Shown here one piece after another: positions 37,401 to 52,342 of a stretch of DNA of 64,000 nucleotides. A program made the position numbers and the translations under genes. Position 1 is the first letter of the stretch. Every line of letters starts with the position of its first letter. This stretch comes from Odontesthes bonariensis (lineage: Eukaryota; Chordata; Actinopteri; Atheriniformes; Atherinopsidae), in contig NC_134515.1 of assembly GCF_027942865.1 (NCBI RefSeq), positions 10,965,339 through 11,029,338 on the forward strand. Direction: 5' to 3'. The notes beneath the pieces are model-generated. The model did not search any database, had not been told where the DNA came from, and saw only the letters and a list, made by a program, of their open reading frames with translations.

Positions 37401-38938
37401 TCGACCTGTAGTCCTGGAGACACAAAAACAGGGGAAGACTTGGTCAAATTTGCATTTTCATACGTTTATATTACTCTCAGGTGAGCACAACCCACAACGA
37501 TAAAATAAAGAATATTTATGTAGGAGTGCACATCTGTGTGCGACACGAACCTGGACTTTGGTGTGTGATGGTTCCCACATGCAGACATCTTCCCAGCTTG
37601 TGTGCTTAATATACACCTCTGGAGGAGTGAAGTCTTTGTAGTCCTAATACACAAAGAATTTAAGATTAAGTCATGGTTGTATGAAACAAATATCCACGGT
37701 TACCTCAGATAAGACTCAAGCATGCACCGATAAGACCCGCCTTGCCGCTTCTGTGCATCTCCGAAGTCGATTCACTTAATTCTTCACTGGTTTTCATTAT
37801 GTTCTTGTTATACATGTGAGGAACTGGATGCAATGCTGGTTACCATTGGGCTCAGATCCATTTAAAACATATCTCTAGTCATTCAGCCTCTAAGTTCCAT
37901 CGTTCCACCTGCTTGCTTGTTAGTGTATCAACAATCTCATCAAGCTTTGGTAACAAAATCCAAACATCGCCTTAAATAATAAGCCCACTTCTGCAGGCTG
38001 GACAGGTGTCTTTACACGGGCTATAGCTGTTAGAAACAGAATGCAACACCAATATGTAACCAGGATGTTGGTTTTAAAGACTTATGCAATCCTACAGGGT
38101 TTACACATGCGTCTTACATCAGGCGGTGACATGTATGAACACAGATTTTCCACAGATATGAGGACATGGCAGACTCTAAAACATGCCTCTGCTTTGTCTG
38201 CACGTCAGACATCGAACTCAAGATTTTTATCCTTTTTTTTCCTGGTCATACTGCACGGCTTTCGACATTTCATTTCTAAGTTTCTAAGTTTCATTTCTCA
38301 TTTTTAAGTGAAGGAGACGCATCTTAAAATATGCCAAAAAAAAAAAAAACTGCACAAAAAAAACTCCCTGCATGTCACTCGATTCGAACGAAATCCAGAG
38401 AAGTCTAAGATTACGTAAAGCAGCTGCTATTAAGTCCAAGGAGCGTCGTTTCCCCACATTAAGCGAGATATAATGATAATAAGAATATGCTGTCAGTGTG
38501 GGTAACCACAATGCAGTATGTGCTACACTACCCGAAGGCGAAGTTGAGATTTACATCAGAAAACGTGATCTTCATTCATGCTGCAGTAACAGGGACTCTA
38601 CTGCTTCATGCATATAGGAACCTCAAATCCTCAAGTGTGCATCGTTGCTATGCATCTCCAAGGCTAAACTGATGCTGTTATTACGAATTTGATGAAAACC
38701 AAGGTCATGTCTGCACATCTAGAACTCTCAGGGACCTTTTTTTTTAAAAAAAGGTGCAGTCATGAAGTCGAGGGTACGGTAGAGTGGGCCATCACAATAA
38801 TGTAAACAGAAAAACTCTGAGCGTGCTCACCTCTAGGTGATCTCTGCAGAACTCCAGGCCGATGTCTCCCAGGACCTTCTTGACATTTTTCCTCGCTTTC
38901 CGTAGACTGCTGAGGTTATTGACGGGAAGCTGGAACAT
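34423..38938 (-). CDS. adnp: Activity-dependent neuroprotector homeobox protein (ADNP)
   Basis: ADNP is a zinc-finger/homeodomain chromatin protein, known in mammals as part of the ChAHP complex with CHD4 and HP1. Coding exons: 38831-38938 (36 codons, [19 protein letters not shown]..), 37551-37643 (31 codons, [20 protein letters not shown], donor gttcgt) and 34423-37413 (996 codons plus stop), total 1063 aa against about 1100 in human. The large exon encodes several C2H2 fingers (first: [20 protein letters not shown]) and a homeodomain at about residues 771-828 with '[18 protein letters not shown]'. It also encodes the position of the NAP peptide (NAQVSVPQ, residues 361-368), a PLDLS motif, and an acidic run of about 25 D/E residues near the C-terminus. 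The coding part of the first exon is preceded by 9 nt of 5' UTR and a clear acceptor. Teleosts can carry adnpa and adnpb; I cannot decide which this is. Confidence 0.97.
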
Positions 38939-39527
38939 TCTGACCGTCTAAAAAGAGAAGACACACACCGCACGCCATCAACAAGCATCAGCTGGAATTT
39001 GGACGAACATCTGGCAACTGAACGCTTGAGTCACGAAATGGTTTTCCAAAAAAAAAAAAAAAAAAATATTCCGTTTACTCGACGTAGTTTCTAAAAGCTA
39101 AAAGGAAAGTTTCAGATGGGAAAAAATTCAGCTTCCTATTAAAGTAATTGCCTTTTAAAAGTCAGAGATGTTTGTTTTAATTGATCACGAAAAGTTTTAA
39201 ACAACTCGTCATTTCCACATCTCTAACGAGACTCACTTTGGCAAAATGGCTACTCTGCAAAAACATTACCGGAGATGAAGTGCTCACATTTAGAAAGAAA
39301 AGCACATTTAGAAAAAAAATCCCTTTGATCAAAAACAAGCATTTTGAGACAAAAAAATATTTGGTTCGTCATTGTAAGAAAAGCACAAGTGTTAGTAATA
39401 ACACCACAAATGGCTCCGCTCTTCTAAAGTGTCAATAAGCAACGATAGAAGTCCGGTGCAACAAAAACAACTAATGGAGCTTGATAAATCACTTGATAAA
39501 TTCAAATTATTTTCATGAATTTTCACA

Positions 39528-39650
39528 CCCAGAGGCAGCTTGGTGGTGCAGTAGTGAGTGCCGTCCCCTCAGTAAGAAAGTTCCTGGTTCACAACCTCAA
39601 CACGGGCCTTTCTGTGGACTCGAATGTATCGATACGCCTCTCTGATCCGA
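39528..39650 (+). repeat. Degenerate tRNA-derived SINE
   Basis: 'gcttggtggtgcagtagtga' resembles an A-box region, 'ttcctggttcacaacctcaa' a mutated B-box, and 'cgggcctttctgtgga' the body that follows in common teleost tRNA-SINEs. Truncated soon after. Confidence 0.6.
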
Positions 39651-39743
39651 TCACCGTTGGACAACACAGGTGCAAACAGTTAGGACGCATTGAGATCAAC
39701 CCTCTGAAGCTGTGCGGGATGTTTTACAAGCTTTGCTTCGGAT

Positions 39744-40294
39744 TAGGGCTGCACGATATATAGAAAATGTATCGTTATCGCGATACCACGGCTTGCAATA
39801 CACGTATCGCAAAAGTAAAAATTTTATCGCAATTTTTCTTTATTTATTTCTTTTTTTCCCCTTGTCCTGTCCAGCTTTATGGCAGCAGAATTGTAATCTG
39901 AATACCGTTTATGCTAAACACATTTGCTATGCCAAGGGAAGCTTTATGAATGTAAATGCACTAGCCATTTTGGTCTTTTCCCCATGTAATCATTTAAGCA
40001 CTTTTAAGTCCCTCCCGACCTCATTTTGTGAACTCCTCCTTGATTCACCTAATTTGCTGTTATTAAAAATGTTAACATTTTAAGTTTATGCTGTATATCA
40101 GCCATGTTTTTTCCTAATAAAAACATTTGGAAATAAAACATTGCTCTCAGTTGTTTTATACATGATAAAATGCAGAATGGCAAGTAGAGAGGGAAAAATA
40201 TATGTATATATTAAATATCGCAAGTAATATCGATATCGCGGTATCCAGTCATGTTATCGTGTATCGCATATTTTTCTAATATCGTGCAGCCCTA
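39744..40294. mobile_element. hAT-type MITE with perfect 8-bp TSD
   Basis: The 551-bp element starts TAGGGCTGCACGATAT and ends ATATCGTGCAGCCCTA. Both sides carry cttcggat (39736-39743 and 40295-40302), an exact 8-bp duplication. The subterminal regions are packed with TATCG repeats. No transposase frame is present. It lies in the adnp 5' intron. Confidence 0.95.
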
Positions 40295-40980
40295 CTTCGG
40301 ATCTCTACACAAAGACCGGTTCAGAATAAAAACCCTGAGTTTAAAGGGTTCCGTTTCCCCATTTTTAGTCGGCAAAGATTAGCTGAAACTGAGCTCTGCA
40401 TCACAAACGTGTAATTATTTCACGCTTCCAAGTTCCCTCTCATATGGGGTATATGGACATAAAAGCATATAGAAAACTTTCAAGAAATGGGACAAGTGAT
40501 TCAGACATTTGAACAATAATTTCACTACGTTCACCACAAATAAAATCAGGATTTTTGCAGAATCTTCAGCACATCTGATACTGATGTCCTGTTTGTTGCC
40601 AACCACAGCTTAAATTTCACGACAGAGGCTCTTTGTTTATTTGGCTGTAAAGTGGGGAAGTGACATCCAATCACAAGTGGTCACTTGAAATGCATGTGGA
40701 GACACATTTTCATCCCAGGTGTAAACAACGTCTTCATTTCCTCTCCCACGCAAACACGCCCGTTAGATTAAACAGAGATTCTAAATTGGTTGAGTGCGAG
40801 CGTGCATGCTTTTAATGTCCGTCCATGTAAGCCCTGTAATGGACTGGAGACCTGTTCAGGGTGTAGTCCGCCTCTCGACCAATGGCTGAACAGGATAAAG
40901 CTTTTACTGAGTAGGTTCATGTTTTGGTTGTCACCATCACACGCATGCAAATGTCAAAAACATACATAAACAGTTTGTTT

Positions 40981-41020
<40 letters not shown>

Positions 41021-42228
41021 GGCAGAGACATTCCAGATGGGTGGCGTGAGTTTCTTGCAGTGATTTTCAGCAAGCTCCAAAGTAATATCTCCATAAGGTC
41101 ACCGAGTCCACTTGCTTGCTGCTTTAGTGTATAAACTGAAATATGTTGAATTAATACAAACACAAAAATTAAAGCCAGGGAGCCTCGTCCACCCATCACT
41201 TGCAACTTCCAACTGCCGGAGGGGATCTTTAAGCAAAGAATCTTTTGCAGTGATGCAGCATCTGCAGAGAAAGTCCACACTGAATTATCCGTGTCCGCTC
41301 CAGAAAACCTTTGTTCAGGTGTGAAAAAGACTTTTGATGCCTTCGAAGTGGCTCTAACAATTTCAGTGACCGACTGTGACCACCAACTGTATTTTGGCAA
41401 GTAATGCGAGATGTGAAAAAATAAGTGTTTGTTCACGAGAGATCTCAGCTGGGCACGATTCGTTGCTTACAACAACTGGAGTTTGTTGCGCCTTTTAAAA
41501 TGCGCACCTACTAAAGCCAAACACAAACAATAAATAAATAAATAAAACCAAATGATTTCATATTCCAAGCCAACTGAAAAATTATGTAATCTGAGTAAAC
41601 CTCCTTCTGCACCACTGAGCGGAAAAGGAAAGGTTGTCAATAAAAACAACGAGGCCTGCAGCTAAACCACCAACTTCCTATGAAATACATTATGACCCCC
41701 ATCAATAGGTTTTTAAATCAGCGATAAGTTGACGACTGTCAGAGGAGCCAAATGGAGTAGGACCAACGCACCTATTCAAATCAAAGCTTCGTGTGCGAAG
41801 GTCAAAGGTCACTGATGCACAATGACATAAAAGCAACTCAGAGACAACTAACAACGCGATGCCAAACAATTCCTATGAACACCTCAGCTCGTTTCCCCTT
41901 CTAGAAACAGTAAAAAAAGGGGATGTGGACACGAGTGTGGCTCCACCAGCAGCGTCCCCGTCCACCTGACCTCCCGTATGTCCATCCTACCTTAGGGGAA
42001 ATGCAAATGTTGGAGTGAGTGAGTGAGAGACAGCCACCCCTGCCCACTTCCCCTCTCTGCCTCTTTTTCCTGCTTCCTTCCCTTACTTGTAGATGGCGCT
42101 GAAGAGGACTTCCATTATGTAAGCCTCCCTATATTCTGCCTGCCCCCTTTTTCTCCCTGCCTTGCAAAAACCATCACAGAATGGCGCCTCCTATTGAGTA
42201 AGCAGCAGCCCCTACAATATGTCTGCAG

Positions 42229-42690
42229 TGGAGGGGGATGGGAGGGAGGGAGGGAGGGAGGCGAGGAGAGGAGAGGAGGGAGTGATGTTGGAAGGGAGGA
42301 AGAGGAGGGACAGAAGGAGCAAGAGAGAGATCAGGGAAGGGGGAGGGTGAGTGTGCGAGAGGATGAGGGAGCTGGGAGGAAGAGGAGGGGGAGTAAGCGG
42401 GCAAGTGTGAGGGGAGAGATGAGAGGAAAGGGGAGAGGACAGAGTGAGCGACGGAAGTGAAGGGGGGAGGGGAGGGGAAGGGATGGGGAGGCAGGGAGGT
42501 CGGACAGACTGGCTCAGGAGAGGGGAAGGGAGGGTGGGTGAGAGAGAGAAAATGGAAAAGGGTGAGAGAAAGAGGGGGCGATGGATAAGAGGGGAGGGGA
42601 GAGAAGAGAAAAAAAAGCCAAGGAGAGGCTGAGTAGGAGGGAAGGGAGGGAGAGAAGGAAGAGGAGAGGGAGGAAATGTAAGAGGAGGCT
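42229..42690 (+). repeat. Polypurine (G/A) tract, about 460 bp
   Basis: Nearly every base is G or A, including GGGA repeats at 42240-42260, with a few T/C interruptions. The overlapping open frames on both strands are by-products of composition. It lies in the adnp 5' intron. Confidence 0.92.
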
Positions 42691-43733
42691 GCTCGGCCGT
42701 GCTCGGCCGTGCTCTGCTGAGGGCTGCTGGCAGAAAACAGGTTTCCCTTCTACAGTGGTGCAAAAAAAAAAGAGAAAACAAGAGGCCTCCAAACCTTCAG
42801 CCACAGATTTCCTCACGCTCACTCTGTCCTCCAGCGGGACACGATAAGCAACGCTCCCATTCCTCAACGTGCAAATGTTTCCTACGGGCAGAAGCTTCTG
42901 GTGACATCCATATCCACTGCAAGAGCAGAAAAAGTTAAAGAGATGCTTTTAAAAAAAAACAGAGGAGGCTGTTTGACCACCTGGGTTCAACACCTGTCCG
43001 TAGTCCTGAGCTGGAAAGGTGAGAGGCTCTCTCTGTGTGTGTGTGGATGATGTTGAACACACTCCTCCCCCCTGGATCAAACACCAGGTATGAGTGCATC
43101 TCAACCCAGATGTCACCTGGCTCAACCTGCATTCAAATGACTTCATAAAAGACTTGCCAAAAAAAATACATCAATAACTGAGGATAAAACTCTGTTTTCA
43201 CTAATATAGCTGCACTCTTAAATAGTTCCAGCCTCTCCAATAACGAAGACGTTAACTATCAACGTATATCTTTGCCAGCTAAGATCTTCAATAGACGTGG
43301 AAGTGGATATCATATTGTGCAGTCGACAATCAGTGAATTTAATCTCCAAACAACATCTGGCAGGATCCAGATCGATTGCTTTGGCAGAGAGCTGCTGCCA
43401 CTGACAAAGAACAGGGAGGCACACCGCGCTGAGTTAGCATGCTAAGCTAGCCAACTCGCACCAACAACATCGGCGGCTCAAAACTAACGCTCCCATCTTT
43501 GTTCTTACTTCTCCACAAAGAATATCGGGCCAACGTCAACATTCGGACTCGTCTAAACAAGCCGCTGGATATTTAAGTTACGCTGACTCAGAAATATTAG
43601 CCGTACCAACAGCCCGGTTACCTTAGCTGTCGTTCACCGCCACCCATCACATCCCCGCAGGTAGCAACGGTTAACGGCAGAACTATTTAACACCCGAGGG
43701 GCTATTGCCCAGCATTATGACGTCCAAGTTTAC

Positions 43734-44200
43734 CTGCTTTCACATCCAGTGCTCCCGTCCGTGTGAGATGTGTCACCCCAGGACGACTGAGGCGACGTGT
43801 GGACACTTTCACTTGCTGAGATGTCTCGCGAATCTCTTCTCAGGTGCTCTGCGTGCAACGAGTGAGTAAACTCGGCCGTCGGGTCTCACCCTCCAAACCC
43901 GACTGTCCCTCGCCGACGAGGGCTATCTTCTTCCCTCCGGTCGGCGAACGGGAACAGAGCGTCCGAGATTCATCAAAATAAAACCCCCATTCCCCGGAGG
44001 GCTGAGGGTGGACACATGTTCTGGTGTTAGGAACAACTACCGGCACACCTACTCTCGGAGATAAATTACCTCAACTCTGCCTGTAATTCCTGGCAGCGGA
44101 TATCGCTTTTGCCCATTCTCCGCTGACAGACAATACACATCCAGCCTGGAAACTGCCCTATCCAAAATGGCGCAAATAAAAGGGGCGGAAGTGACATCGA
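43734..44200 (-). promoter_or_regulatory. adnp: adnp promoter / non-coding first exon region
   Basis: This CpG-rich region lies upstream of adnp. The site GAAAGCAG|gtaaac (exon edge at 43734) is a strong donor candidate for a non-coding first exon. Alternatives are GAGG|gtgaga near 43890 and GAG|gtaatt near 44070. The sequence 'ccaaaatggcgcaaat' (about 44161-44176) contains a YY1-type AAAATGGCG, often located at vertebrate transcription starts. Which donor is used cannot be told from sequence. Confidence 0.5.
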
Positions 44201-44454
44201 CTTTATTAGCATAAATAATCTCATTGTGGGGCTCTTTGTAAACCCTGCCTCATTAAAACTCTTGATTGGTTTGTCAATCAGTTGGACCAATTAAGCGAGT
44301 GTGCGTTGAACATAGGAGTACATTTGTCGTCCGTCAAAGTGTGCAGCGGGCTTCGTTTTGTGCCTCTGAACCTGTGGAGTAAACAATCCGGCGGAGTAGT
44401 TACGGGGACTACCCGACAGCGGGCGTCCTTCTGTGGTGGGCTTTTACATTTCAC

Positions 44455-44464
44455 GCGCATGCGC
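44455..44464. promoter_or_regulatory. NRF1-type palindrome
   Basis: gcgcatgcgc is a perfect match to the NRF1 core. It lies in the same CpG-rich block, about 300 bp upstream of the YY1-like site, and probably belongs to the adnp promoter or to an unseen divergent transcript. Confidence 0.55.
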
Positions 44465-45465
44465 GGTCTGGCCTACATCTGGCGCCCCCCCCTCCCCTGC
44501 AGAGTCGGATGCACACAGTGCCTCAGCACTCAGCTGGACGTTGGACCTACGCTAGGTGGCGCTGTAATCTGCAGTGCGGCTAACTGCCCAATTCTGCCAA
44601 AGCGACCGGAACTACTTTCTACTTACTATGCCAGGAGACAAGCAGCTCCAAAAAGTCTGTTTTCACATGGTTAGTAATGGTAAAAGTTGCCCTACAACTG
44701 GGGCAATTCCTCCTCTGACTGAGGCCTGGTAGTACATTTTTTAATTTTTTATTTATTTAGTCATTTATCATTATTATTATTATTAGTTAGTAGTAGTATT
44801 TTTTATTAGAATTGGTATTATTGTTATTGTTGTTAATATCCAATCATTGTAAATATCAACAATTTTTTGAGCTACTTCACTAATTTGAATTTAATGAATA
44901 AAGTATTTTTCTATTCTATTCTGGTAGTTTCTGTGTTTTGATTCCATGGTTTTCTATGTGCTGTTATGTCTATTTAAGTGTCAAACAGTTTGAAAAAGGG
45001 CTCCTCAAACCACACTCAACATCACACAGTTAACCAGCTGCTTGTTTGTCAGTTAAACACTTGCAAGATGCTTAAACTTTCAAAACCCACAAAGCCTGGC
45101 TGTTTCATGGGAGGTCTAGGATCCAAGCAGCCCCTTGCCTGCTTTATCCTGCCTTTCTTACGATAACTAGCATCCTGAGTGGATGTTAAATGTCTTTGTT
45201 TTAAATAAGTTCCGTGGAGCAGGTTGTCCATCGCCAGCAGGCCTGTGCCAGCGTGTGGTGGAGAGTATAAAAATGGGGCCTATTTAACCATTTTGTGCAT
45301 GAGAAGCGCACAAGCTGGTGCCTGAGGTAATCGTCTTTGCATTCGGTTTTGTACTAAAAGCTCTACGAGGTTCAAATCTTGCACACATTGAGTGTATCAA
45401 CATCCCTTCTTCACTCGTTTCAAGTTTCAGTTGGATTATGGATTAAAAAACAAACAAAGATAAAG
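44465..45465. other. adnp-dpm1 spacer with LINE tail
   Basis: At 44740-44925 a T-rich LINE-type 3' UTR with 'tttaatgaataaagtatttt' ends in (TTCTA)n. No gene is seen in the rest, including the plus frame at 44282-44674, which has no recognisable domain. Confidence 0.45.
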
Positions 45466-45841
45466 CAGAGCCAGCAATACAAGCCGTTTAATTTTTATGT
45501 AAACAACAACAAAGCCGCACTTGGACGTGAACTTAAACCCATCTGATGTCCCTCTTAAAGCAGAGTTCAGTAAGCCGTCTGGCCTGGGAATGATCACTGT
45601 GCTCAGCCTGCGACCGATCAAGCAGGAAGTCGGGACTGCGAAGCACTTGTTTCTTCACTATTCTGGAAGGCTAATGATTGGGAATTATTTTACATTGTTT
45701 AACAGGGAGGACGTCTTCGTTGTCATTTGTGGAGGTGGAGCTGTTTTCCCCTCCCCTGATTACTATTCTGGTTTAACTCCTGTATCAAAGACGTTGACTT
45801 GGAGACTGACAGAGACACTCTTAAGACGAGTGTGTCGCTGA

Positions 45842-49800
<3,959 letters not shown>

Positions 49801-50634
49801 TCCACGATAGGTTTGGCAATGTTGGCAGTAGTTTCTGCTTGCTTAATCAGTTCAACACATACTATTCAGACAGTAAAATCCTGCATCCAAGATTTTATTC
49901 AATTATGTACAACACGCACAGTGTAATAAAATGATTAAATATCCAGAGAAGCCATTTAAGAATAAATATTATCCTTTGATACATTTTTAAGTATCAATAC
50001 CATCAAAGTTGGTAAAGATTGTACTTATTTGTGTACTTTTTGATCATTTGTAGATTTGTGACCGCATCATACAGTAATTTTAGTAAGAATCACAATATTC
50101 CAAAACATTTGATGCACAAATATAATATAATGCTTTAAATACTTTTTACTAATTTGTAATCATTCATAGCTGCATTTCATCTTCTGTAATTTATAACAAT
50201 TGTATAGCATGCTGAACTATCCCATCCTCTTCATGACATACTTCTGCACAATGACAGCAGAACTTGTCTCCAGAAAACTCATTTCCAATCAACTCCAAGA
50301 ACACTTGGGTGAATCATTCAGCTTTCAGCGTTAGTCAACTCACCTCTACACACTACGATCATAATTACACTCTACAGACCGAGGTAAGTTTGTGCTGTGT
50401 GACTTTTTGTTAGTCGGAATTTCCATTTAAAATTTGCTTCCTGGTCCTTTAGAAATTATGGTTGGTTAAAGACTTTTTCCCTGTATTATAATAAGAATAA
50501 TCTGAGCAAAAATGTTTTAAATAGTACATACAATGCAATTAAGCTGTAATGAACATCAATATATGAAAAGGAGTGTGTACAGTGTGTAGTGTAATAGAAA
50601 ACTGTTAAGATTATACAAGCCTGATAGTCATCCT
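49801..50634. other. dpm1-collagen spacer, no gene seen
   Basis: AT-rich DNA with no ORF of note. No mocs3-like ThiF/rhodanese frame lies upstream of dpm1. Confidence 0.5.
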
Positions 50635-51150
50635 TTAATATGCTTTCTTCAGCACAGCCTGAACCCTCTTCAGCAAGCTTCCTTAGATTTTGGTTGATTT
50701 TTGTTTAGTTCTCATTTAAAAATGATTCCACACCCTTCAGTAATGTTGAGCTCTATGGAGGCCAACTTATGACTTTCACTTATTATTATTATTATTATTA
50801 TCATCGCAGTTTTCAGCTAATAGCTCAGGACATCACTTGTAGATACTGTTAATCTAATGTAGATAGTTTTTCAGGCCTCAGTTTTTTTTAAGGACACACA
50901 GCACACCATGCTGAGATATGCCAAGTTTTCACACTGAGATTTCTTTGGTGTTTTCTGTAAATGGAACTAAAAAGATATAAACTAATTATGTGAAGTTGTC
51001 TGTTCTGTGTCGACACAGCACTGATTTATCCCTTGGGTTAGGTGCTGTTTTTATGCTTCAATAATTATAGGGTAAGCGTTCCTGAAGGCTGGAGAACTAT
51101 TGCTCACGACCACTTTAAAAGATAATAAGAAAGTCTGTTGAAGCAAAATA
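50635..51150 (-). mobile_element. Tc1-like remnant, copy 4
   Basis: On the minus strand, going down from 51150, it matches copies 1 and 2 in order: 'aggtgc..agcataaaaa' block, 'ttaa..acacagcacaccatgctgagatatgccaagttttc' block (inverted), 'gagctcaacattactgaag' and 'gagggttcaggctgtgctga'. It is therefore one collinear, badly decayed element with no open frame. Confidence 0.75.
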
Positions 51151-51639
51151 TAATTATATATATTTTTCACTTTCCCATTATGCTGCCGCTGTGTCAGAAC
51201 TATTCTACTTGCTCTATGTGCTTTAAAAAAAAAAGAGAGCTTGTAATATAGTGTTTGACATTCTGGAAAAAGATCTCACAATAGTGAGACAAACGTTGCT
51301 CATCAGGATCCTCACAAGTTTATTTCAACTGGGTATTTGTAAGTTATAAAACTGTATTGATCAGCACAAGATCGAGCTTCAGTCTTTTAGGAAGTTGATG
51401 ACCTTTGCTTTGAAAAATAAACTAACCTTTATCAGAGAGGATATGACTGAGGGTAACTTTGCAAAGTCTCTCACAGGCTGGTGGGAACTTCCTTTATACT
51501 CTTCAAAATAAACACAACAGTTCTCTCCACCGTGGTTCCCACTGCAAGCTGATTTTGCTCTACACTACGCCCACAATTCTCTGTTTCTCAACACCAAAGC
51601 CACTTGACTAAAAAGAAAAACAAGACACTTGATTCGACA

Positions 51640-52342
51640 AATTATGGGATTTTAATCCAAAAAGATTTTAGAATAAAAATATAACGTACATCTAGCATTC
51701 TCTTTCTCATTCAAACATATAATGTTCATCACCCTCACCCTAAGAAATCTGAAAATGTAAACATGAACTGCAAGTTATAAAATATACACGGATAAAAAGA
51801 TGCAGCAAGTACAGTAAACATGTACAAATGACAACAGACACTCTCACAGTATCATTGAAACCATAAAAAAAAGCTTTCATATCATGGATTACATATTTTT
51901 CATTATCTCTGAGGCAGTTGAGGTTAGAATGCAAATATATAAAGAACACAAATGGCTAAATTGTTTGACTTGATACAGTGCATAAGTACATAGAAATAAT
52001 AACAAAAGCTTTCAGTGCGAATATGTTGCGAATGATGGTACTCAACTGATCCCACTAGGAAAATGTTTTCCATTCATCATTAAACATTTGAGCCTCCACT
52101 AGACGACTAACTTCTCTGCAGTTTTTAAAAGGCAAACACCAATCAGGGGACATGGAGCGATTCCTTCTGCATCGTTTCACGTTGCCACACACTGTGTGGT
52201 TCAGCCTAAGCATCATTCATCATGTCAAATTTCTTCTGCGATGCCATTCTCAGTCTGCCATTCGGCTCCAAAGGAACGAATCGCAGCCCTTTCATGCAGA
52301 TGTTCATCAGCGTACCACAGCTGCCTGCGTGTTAATACCCCC
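51640..52342 (-). other. Probable collagen 3' UTR
   Basis: This AT-rich, non-coding stretch directly follows the terminal coding exon of the collagen gene on the minus strand. The minus-strand ATTAAA at 51651-51656 is a reasonable poly(A) signal, giving a 3' UTR of about 700 nt. Inferred only. Confidence 0.4.

Larger units (their letters stand above)
38948..43733 (-). other. adnp 5' intron with repeats
   Basis: Intron between the first coding exon (acceptor at 38948-38949) and a proposed non-coding first exon. It holds a degenerate SINE (39528-39650), a hAT MITE (39744-40294), an AT microsatellite and a polypurine tract (42229-42690). No coding exon is recognised. Confidence 0.6.

Noticed and set aside
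34436..37503. Long plus-strand frames (up to 248 codons) opposite adnp
   Set aside because: They mirror the codon composition of the large adnp exon, lack starts or splice sites that make sense and match no family.
42023..42867. Overlapping frames of up to 189 codons in both strands
   Set aside because: Produced by the polypurine tract; low-complexity R/E/G or P/S/L translations.
44282..44674. 130-codon plus frame next to the adnp promoter
   Set aside because: Open frames are common in CpG-rich promoter DNA; nothing in the translation resembles a known protein.
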